Source: JACRCT01 sp036504155 (GTDB lineage Bacteria > Myxococcota > Myxococcia > Myxococcales > UBA5297). Taken from it: 64,000 nt of DNA. Every line of letters begins with the position of its first letter. The first letter of the stretch is position 1. Under the pieces are notes generated by a model, which saw only the letters and a program-made list of their open reading frames with translations, made no database searches and had not been told where the DNA came from. Below, one piece after another: positions 1 to 7,397 of the stretch. The position numbers were made by a program, and so were the translations under genes. Where the stretch lies: assembly GCA_036504155.1 (NCBI GenBank), contig DASXVQ010000234.1, forward strand, positions 31,717 through 95,716, read 5' to 3'.

Positions 1-449
1 TGTCCGAGCTCCTGGCCTGGGGCCTTCCGGTCGAGGCGCGCGACAAGTTCGCCGCGCTGGGCATCCGCGTCCGGTTGGGCGCCACCGGCGAGCCCCGAAA
101 GGCGCTGCGCGAGTACCTGGCCGGCACCTTGCTCTACGTGGAGGAAGGCCTGGATGGCGGCGGCGCCTGCGCGGGCCATGACCACGGACGGGGCGAGGAC
201 GGCGTGGACGGCGAGGATCCCGATCCAGATCCCGAGCTCGACGTGCGCGAGGTCGCGGCGAGGGACCGCCACGGCCTCATCTTCCGGAAGTTCGGCGGGC
301 TGGAGGCGGGGCAGGCGTTCGTGCTGGTCAACGACCACGACCCGAAGCCGCTCTACTACCAGCTGGCGGCGGAGCAGGCGGGCCGGTTCAGCTGGGACTA
401 CCTCGCCCAGGGCCCGGAGGTGTGGAGGGTGCGCATCGGCCGGGTCTGA
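1..449 (+). CDS. NifX/NafY-like domain fused to DUF2249 (5' end outside window)
   Basis: The reading frame is open from the window edge, so the true start lies upstream. The first ~45 visible residues (SELLAWGLPVEARDKF... to ...REYLAGTLLYVEEG) resemble the end of the dinitrogenase iron-molybdenum cofactor family fold (PF02579-like; 'G...a...L...gI.v..g..G....al..YlaG.L'). A short His/Asp-rich linker follows (CAGHDHGRG, then DPDPDPE). The last ~75 residues match DUF2249: LDVRE, 'RHGLIFRKFGGLEAGQ', LVNDHDPKPL, FSWDYL and a terminal GPEVWRVRI. DUF2249 proteins often accompany nitrogen-oxide and metal metabolism, but the exact role is unknown. No neighbour in the window explains it. The domain calls are by motif; the fusion is certain because it is one uninterrupted frame. 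Confidence 0.7.
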   Translation, partial: SELLAWGLPVEARDKFAALGIRVRLGATGEPRKALREYLAGTLLYVEEGLDGGGACAGHDHGRGEDGVDGEDPDPDPELDVREVAARDRHGLIFRKFGGLEAGQAFVLVNDHDPKPLYYQLAAEQAGRFSWDYLAQGPEVWRVRIGRV

Positions 450-581
450 GGAGGGGAGCGGCCGGGCGTGGAAGGGTCAGTCGGCCGCGGCGATCAGCGC
501 CCGGCCGTGCTCGGCCCTGACCGTAGCCGGCCGCGTCGCCGCGACCTATTTCCTGGTGGAGGCATTCAAGGAGGGGATCGC

Positions 582-818
582 ATGAAGAAGCTCTTCAGCG
601 CTTTGGCCGCGGCGGCCATGCTCGTCTCGGCGGGCGCTGCGTTCGCGCAGTCGGACAGCAGCAGCCAGGACAAGAACCAGGACCCGAGCGGCAGCTCGAC
701 CAGCAAAGGTAGCTCCAGCAAGAGCTCCAGCTCGGCGCAAGGCGGCACCGGGGCCCAGGGCCAGTCCAAGACCCAAGGCTCCAAGGCCGGCGGCGGCGTC
801 GGCGGCGGAGGCGGCTGA
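582..818 (+). CDS. Small secreted Ser/Gly-rich protein
   Basis: A 78-aa protein. The ATG at 582 is preceded by a strong Shine-Dalgarno, AAGGAGG at 568-574. Residues 1-21 are a classic Sec signal peptide (MKK, a hydrophobic core LFSALAAAAMLVSAGAA, then FAQ at the cleavage site). The mature part is low complexity: Ser/Gln/Lys-rich (SDSSSQDKN...), then Gly-rich ending GGGVGGGGG. No domain is recognisable. It may be a periplasmic or envelope filler protein. The strong ribosome site and good signal peptide make it likely to be real despite its size. The longer in-frame extension upstream (to 468) is rejected because the ribosome site marks 582. Confidence 0.7.
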   Translation: MKKLFSALAAAAMLVSAGAAFAQSDSSSQDKNQDPSGSSTSKGSSSKSSSSAQGGTGAQGQSKTQGSKAGGGVGGGGG

Positions 819-890
819 GGTCCGGCGGACGGGTGGAGGGCGGCCCCTCCGCGGCTCCACGGCCGCGGTCGGGCCGCCCGCCGTCTCGCG

Positions 891-2006
891 ATGAAGGCCT
901 CCGCGCTCGCGCTGCTGCTCTCCGCCGGGCTGCTGGCCGTAGGAGCGTCGCCCGCGGCCTCGGGCTGGCCGGAGCGGCTCTCGCGCCGCGTGGACTCGGC
1001 GCTGGCGGCCTTCGACGGCGACCTGTCGCTGTACGTGCGCGACGTGGCCACGGGCGAGGAGTACGCGCACGACGCGCGGACGCCCACCTACCTCTCCTCG
1101 GCCATCAAGGTGTTGGTGATGCTCGAGGTGCTGCGCCAGGTCGACGCGGGCCAGCTGCGGCTCGAGGACCGCGTGGTCTTCGGGCCCGACGACGTGCGCG
1201 ACGGGGTGGGGCCGGTCAAGCGCGGGCCGCCGGGGCGGGTCTTCACCGTGCGGCAGCTGCTGGCGCTGATGATGGACTACAGCGAGAACGCCGCGGCCGA
1301 TCTGCTGATGGGCAAGGTGGGCCTGGACCGGCTCAACGAGCTCCCGCGGCAGCGGGGCGTCGCCTTCTCGGAGATCGACACGTTGCTGGGCGAGCGGCGG
1401 CGCATCTGGGCCGAGCTCGACCCCAAGGGCGCCTCCCTGAGCGGACAGCAGATCCTGGCGCTGGGCGACGAGCCCAATCCGGACGCGCGCGGCCGGCTCT
1501 TCTCGCAGATGGTGGGCCACACGCCGCCGTTCACCGGAGCGGACGTGCAGCGCGCCTTCCAGTCCTTCTACGCCAAGAGGATCAACTCGGCCCCGATGCG
1601 GGAGATGGGCCGGCTGCTCGAGCAGGTGGCGCGCTGCGAGGGCCTGAGCCCGTCGAGCTGCCGGCTCGCGCGCGAGCTGATGAGCGGCTGCCGCACCGGC
1701 GCCGGCCGCATCCGCGCCGGGGTCCCCCGGGACGTCGAGTGGGACCACAAGACCGGGACGCAGGAGCACCGGGCCTGCGACGTGGGCATCCTCTACCCGC
1801 GGCCCGACCACCCAGTGGTGGTCGCGGCGTGCACCCGCGACTTCCAGGACGTGCGCGACGCCGAGCGGCTGTTGCGCGAGGTCGGCGCCGCCGTCTGGCA
1901 GACGCTGGGCCGGTCCCTGCTGGCCGCGCGACCCGCGCCAAAAGAACCGCGCCCCCCGCCCGGAGGCGAGAGGCGCGTGAAGGCTGCCAGTCCGCCGGTG
2001 CCCTAG
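891..2006 (+). CDS. Exported serine hydrolase, class A beta-lactamase-like fold
   Basis: A 371-aa protein with a signal peptide (residues 1-24, cleavage near PAASG). It has the three active-site motifs of the penicillin-binding/beta-lactamase fold: SxxK as S70-A-I-K73, an SDN-equivalent S131-E-N133, and K287-T-G289. The order and spacing fit the beta-lactamase2 family (PF13354), which includes class A lactamases and related periplasmic serine hydrolases. Several residues differ from classic class A enzymes (SEN for SDN), and there is a C-terminal Pro/Arg-rich tail after residue ~340. Beta-lactam hydrolysis is therefore possible but unproven; a DD-peptidase-like or other hydrolase is equally possible. 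The stop codon overlaps that of the convergent Hsp20 gene. Confidence 0.82.
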   Translation: MKASALALLLSAGLLAVGASPAASGWPERLSRRVDSALAAFDGDLSLYVRDVATGEEYAHDARTPTYLSSAIKVLVMLEVLRQVDAGQLRLEDRVVFGPDDVRDGVGPVKRGPPGRVFTVRQLLALMMDYSENAAADLLMGKVGLDRLNELPRQRGVAFSEIDTLLGERRRIWAELDPKGASLSGQQILALGDEPNPDARGRLFSQMVGHTPPFTGADVQRAFQSFYAKRINSAPMREMGRLLEQVARCEGLSPSSCRLARELMSGCRTGAGRIRAGVPRDVEWDHKTGTQEHRACDVGILYPRPDHPVVVAACTRDFQDVRDAERLLREVGAAVWQTLGRSLLAARPAPKEPRPPPGGERRVKAASPPVP

Positions 2007-2449
2007 CCGTGGATGGCGATGGGCTTGCCGCGGGCGCCCTCGCGCTTGGGCACGTGCACGTAGAGCACGCCGTTGCGCATCTCGGCGCGGATCTTCTCGT
2101 GGTCGACCGTAGTGGGCAGCATGAAGCCGCGGTGGAAGACGCCGTAGGCGCACTCGATGCGGTGGTAGTACTCGCGCTTGTCCTCGCGCTCCAGCTTGCG
2201 CTCGCCGCGGATGGTGAGCGTGTTCTCGTCCATCACCACCTCGACGTCCTTGCGCTCCAGGCCGGGCATCTCGGCGCGGAAGAGGATCTCGTCCTTGTCC
2301 TCGTAGATGTCCACGCGCGGGAAGATCTCGGTGCGCAGGTAGTTCGTCGGGCGGACCTCGTCCTCCCTCGTGAACGGGTCGAGCATGTGCTCCATCGTGC
2401 GGGTCAGGGTCGCCATCTCGCTCAGCGGGTTCCAACGGGTCAGCGCCAT
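2003..2449 (-). CDS. Small heat shock protein, Hsp20/alpha-crystallin family
   Basis: A 148-aa ATP-independent holdase chaperone that binds unfolding proteins in the cytoplasm. The N-terminal segment MALTRWNPLSEMATLTRTM is typical of bacterial Hsp20. The alpha-crystallin domain runs about residues 38-140, with PRVDIYEDKDEILFRAEMPG, DVEVVMDENTLTIRGER, and the signature GVLYVHVPK near the end. The usual GVF.R.F.LP.TVD motif is present as GVFHRGFMLPTTVD. Length is normal for the family. The start is supported by GGAGGGG just upstream on the minus strand. It is convergent with the serine hydrolase; the two stop codons share CTAG at 2003-2006. I could not identify a clear heat-shock promoter. Confidence 0.95.
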   Translation of the reverse strand: MALTRWNPLSEMATLTRTMEHMLDPFTREDEVRPTNYLRTEIFPRVDIYEDKDEILFRAEMPGLERKDVEVVMDENTLTIRGERKLEREDKREYYHRIECAYGVFHRGFMLPTTVDHEKIRAEMRNGVLYVHVPKREGARGKPIAIHG

Positions 2450-2572
2450 CGTGTGCCCCTCCGGTTCGGGTGTCAGACGGGGCGCAAGCTAATGACGCGC
2501 CGCGCCGCGGCATCCTCCTGCATGGGGGTCGTGTGGTCGGGCTGGCCCGGCGGGCGGCGGTGGGGCGTCTCG

Positions 2573-3526
2573 CTACTCGATGACCAGCGCGGCGGCCTCG
2601 AAGTAGGCCACCAGGGACAGCAGCGCCACCGAGGAGGCCTCCTCCTCGCTCTCGACCGCGCCCGAGTAGCGCACTCCCTGGAAGCGGGCCAGGACGACGA
2701 ACTCGCGGCCGGGCGCCAGGAAGGGATCGGGCTGGGACAGGCGCAGCAGGCCCTCGCGGCCGGTCTCGGTGATCTCGTTGTCGTGGCGCTGGACCATCGA
2801 GTCCCGGGAGTACCGTGCGCTGTTGGCGCTCTCGCCGTAGGTGGCGGTGTTCCCGGCGGTGGACGAGGAGGTGAGCGTCGTGGCCCCGGACCGGACCTGG
2901 GTGCTCACCGAGGAGACCGTCGTCTCCGCGACCTGGACGGTGGGCTGGCCCACCTCGTTCTTGCTGCCGCCGATCCGCAGGCGGGCGACGACCAGCTTGC
3001 CGGCGTAGGTCTGGGGCTGCTCCATGGCCATCGACAGGCCGAAGAGGGCGATGCGGCGCTGGTGGAGCGCTCCCAGATCGCCGGCGATGTCCCCGCCGCG
3101 GGTGGCGATGACCTTGGTGAGCACGACCGAGGCGTCCTTGCGTGCGAGCAGGTCCTCGGTCCAGAAGCCGTCGGCCAGGCGCTTCATGTTGGAGAAGCCG
3201 CGGTTGACGCACTCGCGCAGCACCGCCCAGCCCAGGTCGCGGTTCTTGCCTGCCAGCCGGCGCGCCTCGTCCTCGCAGAGGCTGGGGTGGCCGAAGCTCG
3301 CCGCGTGGGCCTTGGGGTCGAAGGCCCGGGCCGGCTGGGCCGGCGCCGGCGCCTGCTCCGGCGGGGCGCTCGCGGTCTGGGCCGGGTCGCCCTCGGAGGG
3401 AGGCGGTGCCGCGCCGTCGCCGACGCGGGTGGAGCGGTCGCGAAACTGCGGCGCGGAGGCGCAGGCGGCGGCCAGCGGCAGCAGGCAGAGCAGCAGGGTG
3501 CGCGAGGAGCGGCGGGCGTCGGACAT
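2573..3526 (-). CDS. Putative lipoprotein of unknown function
   Basis: A 317-aa protein beginning MSDARRSSRTLLLCLLPLAAACAS, a lipoprotein-type signal with Cys at residue 22 (weak lipobox AAAC). A low-complexity linker rich in Ala/Pro follows (residues ~35-75). The remainder is globular, with segments such as FGHPSLCEDEARRLAGKNRDLGWAVLRECVNRGFSN and a long beta-rich C-terminal half (VVARLRIGG..., REFVVLARFQGV). I do not recognise a family. It lies 11 bp downstream of the 275-aa exported protein on the same strand, so the two are probably co-transcribed and may act together in the envelope. Confidence 0.75.
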   Translation of the reverse strand: MSDARRSSRTLLLCLLPLAAACASAPQFRDRSTRVGDGAAPPPSEGDPAQTASAPPEQAPAPAQPARAFDPKAHAASFGHPSLCEDEARRLAGKNRDLGWAVLRECVNRGFSNMKRLADGFWTEDLLARKDASVVLTKVIATRGGDIAGDLGALHQRRIALFGLSMAMEQPQTYAGKLVVARLRIGGSKNEVGQPTVQVAETTVSSVSTQVRSGATTLTSSSTAGNTATYGESANSARYSRDSMVQRHDNEITETGREGLLRLSQPDPFLAPGREFVVLARFQGVRYSGAVESEEEASSVALLSLVAYFEAAALVIE

Positions 3527-3537
3527 GGGCCCAGGCC

Positions 3538-4365
3538 TCACTGGGGGGCGTCGGGGTAGGGGCCGGCGGAGGGGACCAGCGGAGCCGTGTACGGGTTGGG
3601 CGGGTTCGAGTACGGCATCGGCTGCGGGTACGGCGACGGCTGGGGGTAGGGCGGCAGCCTTCCCGTCGCGTCGGGCGCGTTGGGGGCGGCGCCGTCGGGC
3701 CTGGGCTTCTTCGCGACGGGGCTGGCGTGCGGGAGCATGTGCGAGCAGCTCTCGAAGCACTCGGCCGCCGCGCACTTGGGCAGCACCGGCGGGTCTTCGC
3801 CGAGGAAGCGCAGGCAGGCGTGGGCGCTCTTGGTGCAGCTCTGGGCGACCGCGCAGCGGCAGCAGGCCGTGCCGGTGGTGGCGATCCTCGAGGTGTTGCG
3901 CAGCACCTCGCCCAGGGCGAAGTAGCAGGGCTTGGACTCGGAGGTGAAGCGGCCCCGGGCGTCGACGATCGCGGCGGCGCCGTCCAGCTCGCAGGAGGCG
4001 GCGGAGGCCTTCTTGAAGTCGGCCTTGCACAGGGCGACCAGGTCCTTGCTCGGCTCCTCGTCGTTGCCCGGCCGAGACGCCGCGGCGCACAGCCCCGGCG
4101 CCATCGTCTCCACCACCGCGGCATTGGCCTTCTTCTGCTTCTCGCGCGAGCCCAGCGGCCTGGCCGCGCCCTCGAAGATGCACTGGCTTCCCGAGGAGAG
4201 CGTGGAGCGCGTGCAGGCCCAGCCGGTGGCCTGCGCCGGATCGGCGGTGGTGGTGGCCGCCAGGCCGGGGTCGTCGACGCCGCTGGGCAGATCCTGCGCG
4301 GCGGCGGGCGAGGCGAGGCCGGCGGCCGCGAGGACGAGCAACCAGTGGTGGGAGCGGGGCCGCAT
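3538..4365 (-). CDS. Exported Cys-rich protein with Pro/Tyr-rich tail
   Basis: A 275-aa protein with a signal peptide starting MRPRSHHWLLVLAAAGLASPAAAQ (cleavage near residue 24). An in-frame ATG 14 codons upstream exists, but the shorter start gives a proper signal peptide. The middle has many cysteines (TACCRCAVAQSC, CAAAECFESCSHM), suggesting disulfides or metal binding. The C-terminus is a low-complexity repeat of PYPQPxPY type (PPYPQPSPYPQPMPYSNPPNPY). No domain is recognised. It is probably the first gene of a two-gene unit with the lipoprotein at 2573-3526. Confidence 0.75.
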   Translation of the reverse strand: MRPRSHHWLLVLAAAGLASPAAAQDLPSGVDDPGLAATTTADPAQATGWACTRSTLSSGSQCIFEGAARPLGSREKQKKANAAVVETMAPGLCAAASRPGNDEEPSKDLVALCKADFKKASAASCELDGAAAIVDARGRFTSESKPCYFALGEVLRNTSRIATTGTACCRCAVAQSCTKSAHACLRFLGEDPPVLPKCAAAECFESCSHMLPHASPVAKKPRPDGAAPNAPDATGRLPPYPQPSPYPQPMPYSNPPNPYTAPLVPSAGPYPDAPQ

Positions 4366-4425
4366 CGAGGTGCAGGAAGCGTACGCCTCCGTGCGCGGAG
4401 GCGGCAATCGGAGCCGAGTGAAGCC

Positions 4426-4464
4426 AAAAAGAGAAGCGGCACGCCGCCGAGAGCGACGTGCCGC
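4426..4464 (-). terminator. Rho-independent terminator after the calpain-like gene
   Basis: An 8-bp perfect stem GCGGCACG (4436-4443) / CGTGCCGC (4457-4464) with a 13-nt loop. On the minus strand it is followed by TTCTC and a run of five T (4426-4430). It lies 25 bp past the stop of the calpain-like gene, so the radical SAM cluster is closed off from the genes to its left. Confidence 0.7.
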
Positions 4465-4488
4465 CTCTGGAAGTCCGGGACCGACGCC

Positions 4489-5553
4489 TCAGTTCACGTT
4501 CAGGCCCATGTAGAGCTTGGCGAAGTCGGCGAGCTTCATCTTGAAGATGCCGTCGTTCTTGCCGTCGTTGCCCGGCTCGCTGCTGCCCCAGGGGTTGCGC
4601 AGCTGGACGAACTTCTCGCCGTTCTCCACCGTGGCGCCCAGGACCGAGTAGTTGTGCCAGGCGTACACGCCGGTGCCCGTGTACATGTCCTTCTTGTCCT
4701 CGCCGTAGGTCAGCGCGGTCATCGGGGTCTTCATCTCCGAGCCGAGCTGGATGAGGTCGAAGAGCTGGTCCGCGGTGTTGGTCTTGGTGGCGTAGTAGGA
4801 CGACGAGCTGCCGGTGATGGCGGTCATGACCTCGGTGGGGTAGCCGCCGTTGCCGATGGCCTCGTAGCCGCCCTTGAACGACGCGTAGGCCTTCTCGAGG
4901 AGGGTGACCCACATCTCCTTGGAGTCGCGGCTCTTGGCGTAGGTGCTGCGCCCGCCGTAGCTCGAGGGGATGTCGCCGTCGACGCGCACGTAGTTGGGCT
5001 TCATCTTGCCGTCGACGCCCTTGGAGAAGAACCGCGCGGTGTAGGTCCCGTCGCCGTTGTCCTTGATGGCGTTCTCGATGGCCTTCGGGTCCTGGTAGGC
5101 CACCGCGGAGATGGCGCCGACGAAGTAGCAGTCGCCGATCTGGCCCTGCATCACGTCGTCGTAGCTGACGCCGTCCTTGAAGAGCTCGCCGCCGTCGACC
5201 TTGGTCCAGGACACCGAGGAGCTGTGCTTGGTGAGCACGGCGGGGTCGTTGGCGAGGGGGACGGGGTTGGTGTTGGTGGTGGGGCTGGTCGGAGTCGTGG
5301 GAGTCGCGGGAGCCGTGGGCTTGGTCGGCGGCGGAGGCGGAACGGCCACGCCCAGGAACGCGCTGAGCGCGGACTTGGCGTCGGCGTCGAACTTGTCGCC
5401 GGCCGTCTTGAGGAAGCTGGTGAGCTCCTTCTTCTCCGTGGCGCTGACCTTGCCGTTGGCCTTGGCCTCGGCGATGAGCGAGTCGACCTCGGTCTTGGTG
5501 ATCTTGTTGTCGAGGAGCGCCTTGTTGATCTGCTGGCCGATGCGGGTCGTCAT
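4489..5553 (-). CDS. Calpain-family (C2) cysteine protease
   Basis: A 354-aa protein. The protease domain spans about residues 105-354. The triad is visible: C142 in GQIGDCYFVGAISAVA (calpain: Q-G-x-L-G-D-C-W-F), H300 in YAWHNYSVLGA, and N320 in VQLRNPWGSSE. WVTLLEKAYASFKGGYEAI is also a calpain hallmark. There is no signal peptide. Residues 1-70 form a helical domain with two 'N-[KG]-[IK]-[TV]-[TS]..E' turns, followed by a Pro/Thr linker (71-98). Similar turns occur in the repeat protein at 7398-8153. The gene has its own promoter-like element (5587-5623), identical in conserved bases and spacing to the one before that repeat protein, so co-regulation is likely. A role in processing the modified product is inference. 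Confidence 0.88.
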   Translation of the reverse strand: MTTRIGQQINKALLDNKITKTEVDSLIAEAKANGKVSATEKKELTSFLKTAGDKFDADAKSALSAFLGVAVPPPPPTKPTAPATPTTPTSPTTNTNPVPLANDPAVLTKHSSSVSWTKVDGGELFKDGVSYDDVMQGQIGDCYFVGAISAVAYQDPKAIENAIKDNGDGTYTARFFSKGVDGKMKPNYVRVDGDIPSSYGGRSTYAKSRDSKEMWVTLLEKAYASFKGGYEAIGNGGYPTEVMTAITGSSSSYYATKTNTADQLFDLIQLGSEMKTPMTALTYGEDKKDMYTGTGVYAWHNYSVLGATVENGEKFVQLRNPWGSSEPGNDGKNDGIFKMKLADFAKLYMGLNVN

Positions 5554-5586
5554 GAGGTCCTCGCGTGGGAGCGGTGGCGGAAAGTG

Positions 5587-5623
5587 CCTACATTGTCCGA
5601 CGTGTGGCGGCGGAAGTTGCCTC
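5587..5623 (-). promoter_or_regulatory. Shared promoter-like element, copy 1 (before calpain gene)
   Basis: Read on the minus strand, this is GAGGCAACT, then 20 variable bases, then AATGTAGG. An exact second copy of both blocks with the same 20-base gap lies at 8225-8261. The layout suggests a promoter: GGCAAC as upstream hexamer and GACAAT as a -10-like hexamer, 18 bp apart. The downstream block ends 33 bases before the start codon at 5553. The variable middle differs completely between copies, so this is conserved signal and not a recent duplication. Confidence 0.65.
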
Positions 5624-5653
5624 CGCTGAAAAAAGCCAACGGTGGCGGCAGGT

Positions 5654-6217
5654 TCAGTACGACCAGTGGCGGTAGCCCGGGGTGGCCTCGACCTGCGGCT
5701 CGCCGTCCTTCTTGAACGGCTTGTCCGACAGCCGCAGCACCGTCCGCTTGCCCTGACGCGGGGGCTTGCCGGGGCCGTCCGGGGGCAGGCGGAAGACGTC
5801 CTCGAAGACCACCGCGTGGAACTTCTTGCCGGCCTGCAGGCGGTACTCGGCGGCGAAGACCGGCTTCTTGAGCTCGGCGATCTTCTCCTGCACCACCTCG
5901 GGCGCCGACGGGTCGCCCGCCTTGAACTCCTTCTCGATGGCCGCCGCGGTGTAGACGCGCACGCGGTTGGAGGGCATCGCGGTGCGCTTGCCGCCCGCCA
6001 GCAGCAGCAGCGGCGACTCGGAGTGGAAGGCCACGGTGTAGGTGACGAGCTGGCCGCCCTCCTTCACGCCGTAGACCCACTCCCAGTACGCGCACTGGAC
6101 CTTGCCCAGGAAGGACTGCTGGTCGCCGTCGACCTCGACCTCGAAGGGCTCGCCGAGGGGGTGCGCCTTGAGGAACTCGTCTTCGCTGACGATGGTGAAG
6201 TTCGGGGCAGGGGACAT
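5654..6217 (-). CDS. Unknown 187-aa protein in the radical SAM cluster
   Basis: This starts at the internal ATG (MSPAPNFTIVSEDEF); the upstream extension runs into the neighbouring radical SAM gene and is not credible. It has no signal peptide or membrane segment. It is rich in aromatic residues (CAYWEWVYGV, GYRHWSY at the C-terminus), with alternating hydrophobic stretches that suggest a beta-rich fold. I recognise no family, and I cannot identify it as a RiPP recognition element. It lies 62 bp downstream of the 342-aa radical SAM gene and 100 bp before the calpain gene, all on one strand, so it may be an accessory protein or further substrate of the system. Confidence 0.75.
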   Translation of the reverse strand: MSPAPNFTIVSEDEFLKAHPLGEPFEVEVDGDQQSFLGKVQCAYWEWVYGVKEGGQLVTYTVAFHSESPLLLLAGGKRTAMPSNRVRVYTAAAIEKEFKAGDPSAPEVVQEKIAELKKPVFAAEYRLQAGKKFHAVVFEDVFRLPPDGPGKPPRQGKRTVLRLSDKPFKKDGEPQVEATPGYRHWSY

Positions 6218-6279
6218 GGCGGCTCGGCTCGCGATGGGGGTGGGTCGGTTGCGGAATCGAAGACGCGGGAAGTATCGGC

Positions 6280-7308
6280 TCAGGTCCGGCGGCTTGTCGA
6301 CCTCGACGAGTGCAGCCGGTACAGGCAGGCCGGGGACTCGCCGCGGACGTCGCCGGTGGCGGAAAGGGTGCGCCCGGGGCAGCCGCCCAGGCAGTCCTCG
6401 ACGGCGGGGCAGCGACGGCATCGGCCCTTGGGAAGCTCGCGCAGGAGCTCGCGCTGGACCTTGAACATCGCCGGGTCGCGCAAGAGCTCGCCGATGGGCC
6501 GCTCGCGCACGTTGCCGACCTTGTACTCGGGGACCATCAGCGCGGTGCAGGGATAGACGTCGCCGTTGGCGCAGACGTAGAGGACTCGCCGGCCGGCGCC
6601 GCACTGGGTGGTCGGCCGCGAGGGGCGCGGGCCGATGGGGCAGTCGAGGATGACCTCGACACCGCCGTGTGGCGAGTCGGCGTGGGCGTCGGCCACCTCG
6701 AGGAAGCGGCGCACGGCGGCGCCGGCCCAGGGGCGCTCGTCGTAGCCGGCGCCCTTGGCGCGGCCGAAGGGAGACCAGGGCGTGTAGCGCAGATTTTCGG
6801 CGCCGAGCTTCTTCGCCAGGGCGAGCATCTCCTCGATCTCCGGCGCCGATTCCGGCGAGAAGAGGGTGCAGACCGTGACCTGCAGGCCCGCCCGGACGCC
6901 CTCCTCGACGGCGGCCAGGGCGCGCTCGAAGGCGTCCTTGGGGCCCAGGCGGTAGCGCTCGGCGCGGGCGCGGTCGGGGCCGTCCAGGCTGACCTGCAGC
7001 GTCGCCAGGCCCGCGCGCTTCAGGCTCGCCAGGCGCTGCTTCGTCGCGAAGTAGCCGTTGGTGGGCAGGCCGACCTCGGCGCCCAGCCGCGTGGCGTACG
7101 CCGTCAGCTCGTCCAGGTCCTTGCGCAGCAGCGGCTCGCCGCCGGACCAGCCGATGGCGTCGGCGCCCGCTTCCACGAGGCCGCGCATCAGCGCCTTCAC
7201 CTCGGGCCCCGTCAGCTCGCCGGCGGGCCGGCGGCCGGCGTCCACGAAGCAGTGGACGCAGCGGAAGTTGCAGGCGCGGGTGGCTTCGATGCCGGCGGAG
7301 AATCCCAT
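6280..7308 (-). CDS. Radical SAM/SPASM peptide-modifying enzyme (second of cluster)
   Basis: A 342-aa protein. The [4Fe-4S]/SAM site is C13-NFR-C17-VH-C20. GWSGGEPLLR is the SAM-binding GGEP motif, and LPTNGYF and VSLDG follow as in the family. The C-terminal SPASM-type region (about residues 235-330) has CGAGRRVLYVCANGDVYPC and then CRRCPAVEDCLGGCPG plus a last Cys, enough ligands for auxiliary clusters. Enzymes of this architecture modify ribosomally made peptides or catalytic proteins. It follows the repeat protein directly (89 bp, two hairpins between), the usual order of precursor then maturase. The actual reaction is unknown. Confidence 0.92.
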   Translation of the reverse strand: MGFSAGIEATRACNFRCVHCFVDAGRRPAGELTGPEVKALMRGLVEAGADAIGWSGGEPLLRKDLDELTAYATRLGAEVGLPTNGYFATKQRLASLKRAGLATLQVSLDGPDRARAERYRLGPKDAFERALAAVEEGVRAGLQVTVCTLFSPESAPEIEEMLALAKKLGAENLRYTPWSPFGRAKGAGYDERPWAGAAVRRFLEVADAHADSPHGGVEVILDCPIGPRPSRPTTQCGAGRRVLYVCANGDVYPCTALMVPEYKVGNVRERPIGELLRDPAMFKVQRELLRELPKGRCRRCPAVEDCLGGCPGRTLSATGDVRGESPACLYRLHSSRSTSRRT

Positions 7309-7316
7309 CTACACCC

Positions 7317-7336
7317 CGAGCCCGTCGAGGGGCTCG
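7317..7336 (-). promoter_or_regulatory. Hairpin next to the ribosome site of the second radical SAM gene
   Basis: A perfect 7-bp stem, CGAGCCC (7317-7323) / GGGCTCG (7330-7336), with a 6-nt loop. On the minus-strand transcript it lies immediately before GGGGTGTAG and the ATG at 7308, so it could mask or space the ribosome site. A role in lowering enzyme output relative to substrate is inference. Confidence 0.4.
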
Positions 7337-7344
7337 AACGAGAA

Positions 7345-7364
7345 CGGCCCGCCGAGGCGGGCCG
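7345..7364 (-). terminator. Strong hairpin between repeat protein and radical SAM gene (possible attenuator)
   Basis: A perfect 8-bp GC stem, CGGCCCGC (7345-7352) / GCGGGCCG (7357-7364), with a CGAG tetraloop, 33 bp past the stop of the repeat protein. The following minus-strand bases, TTCTCGTTCG, are only moderately T-rich, so read-through is likely. Such partial terminators after a precursor gene commonly keep substrate mRNA more abundant than enzyme mRNA. Confidence 0.5.
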
Positions 7365-7397
7365 CTCTCTCAATCAATGCTCGGCGACCCGGAGGGC

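Noticed and set aside
546..4442. Very long minus-strand open frame over the first 4 kb
   Set aside because: It runs antisense through the serine hydrolase and out of frame through Hsp20 and the lipoproteins; Arg/Pro/Gly-rich translation is a high-GC shadow.
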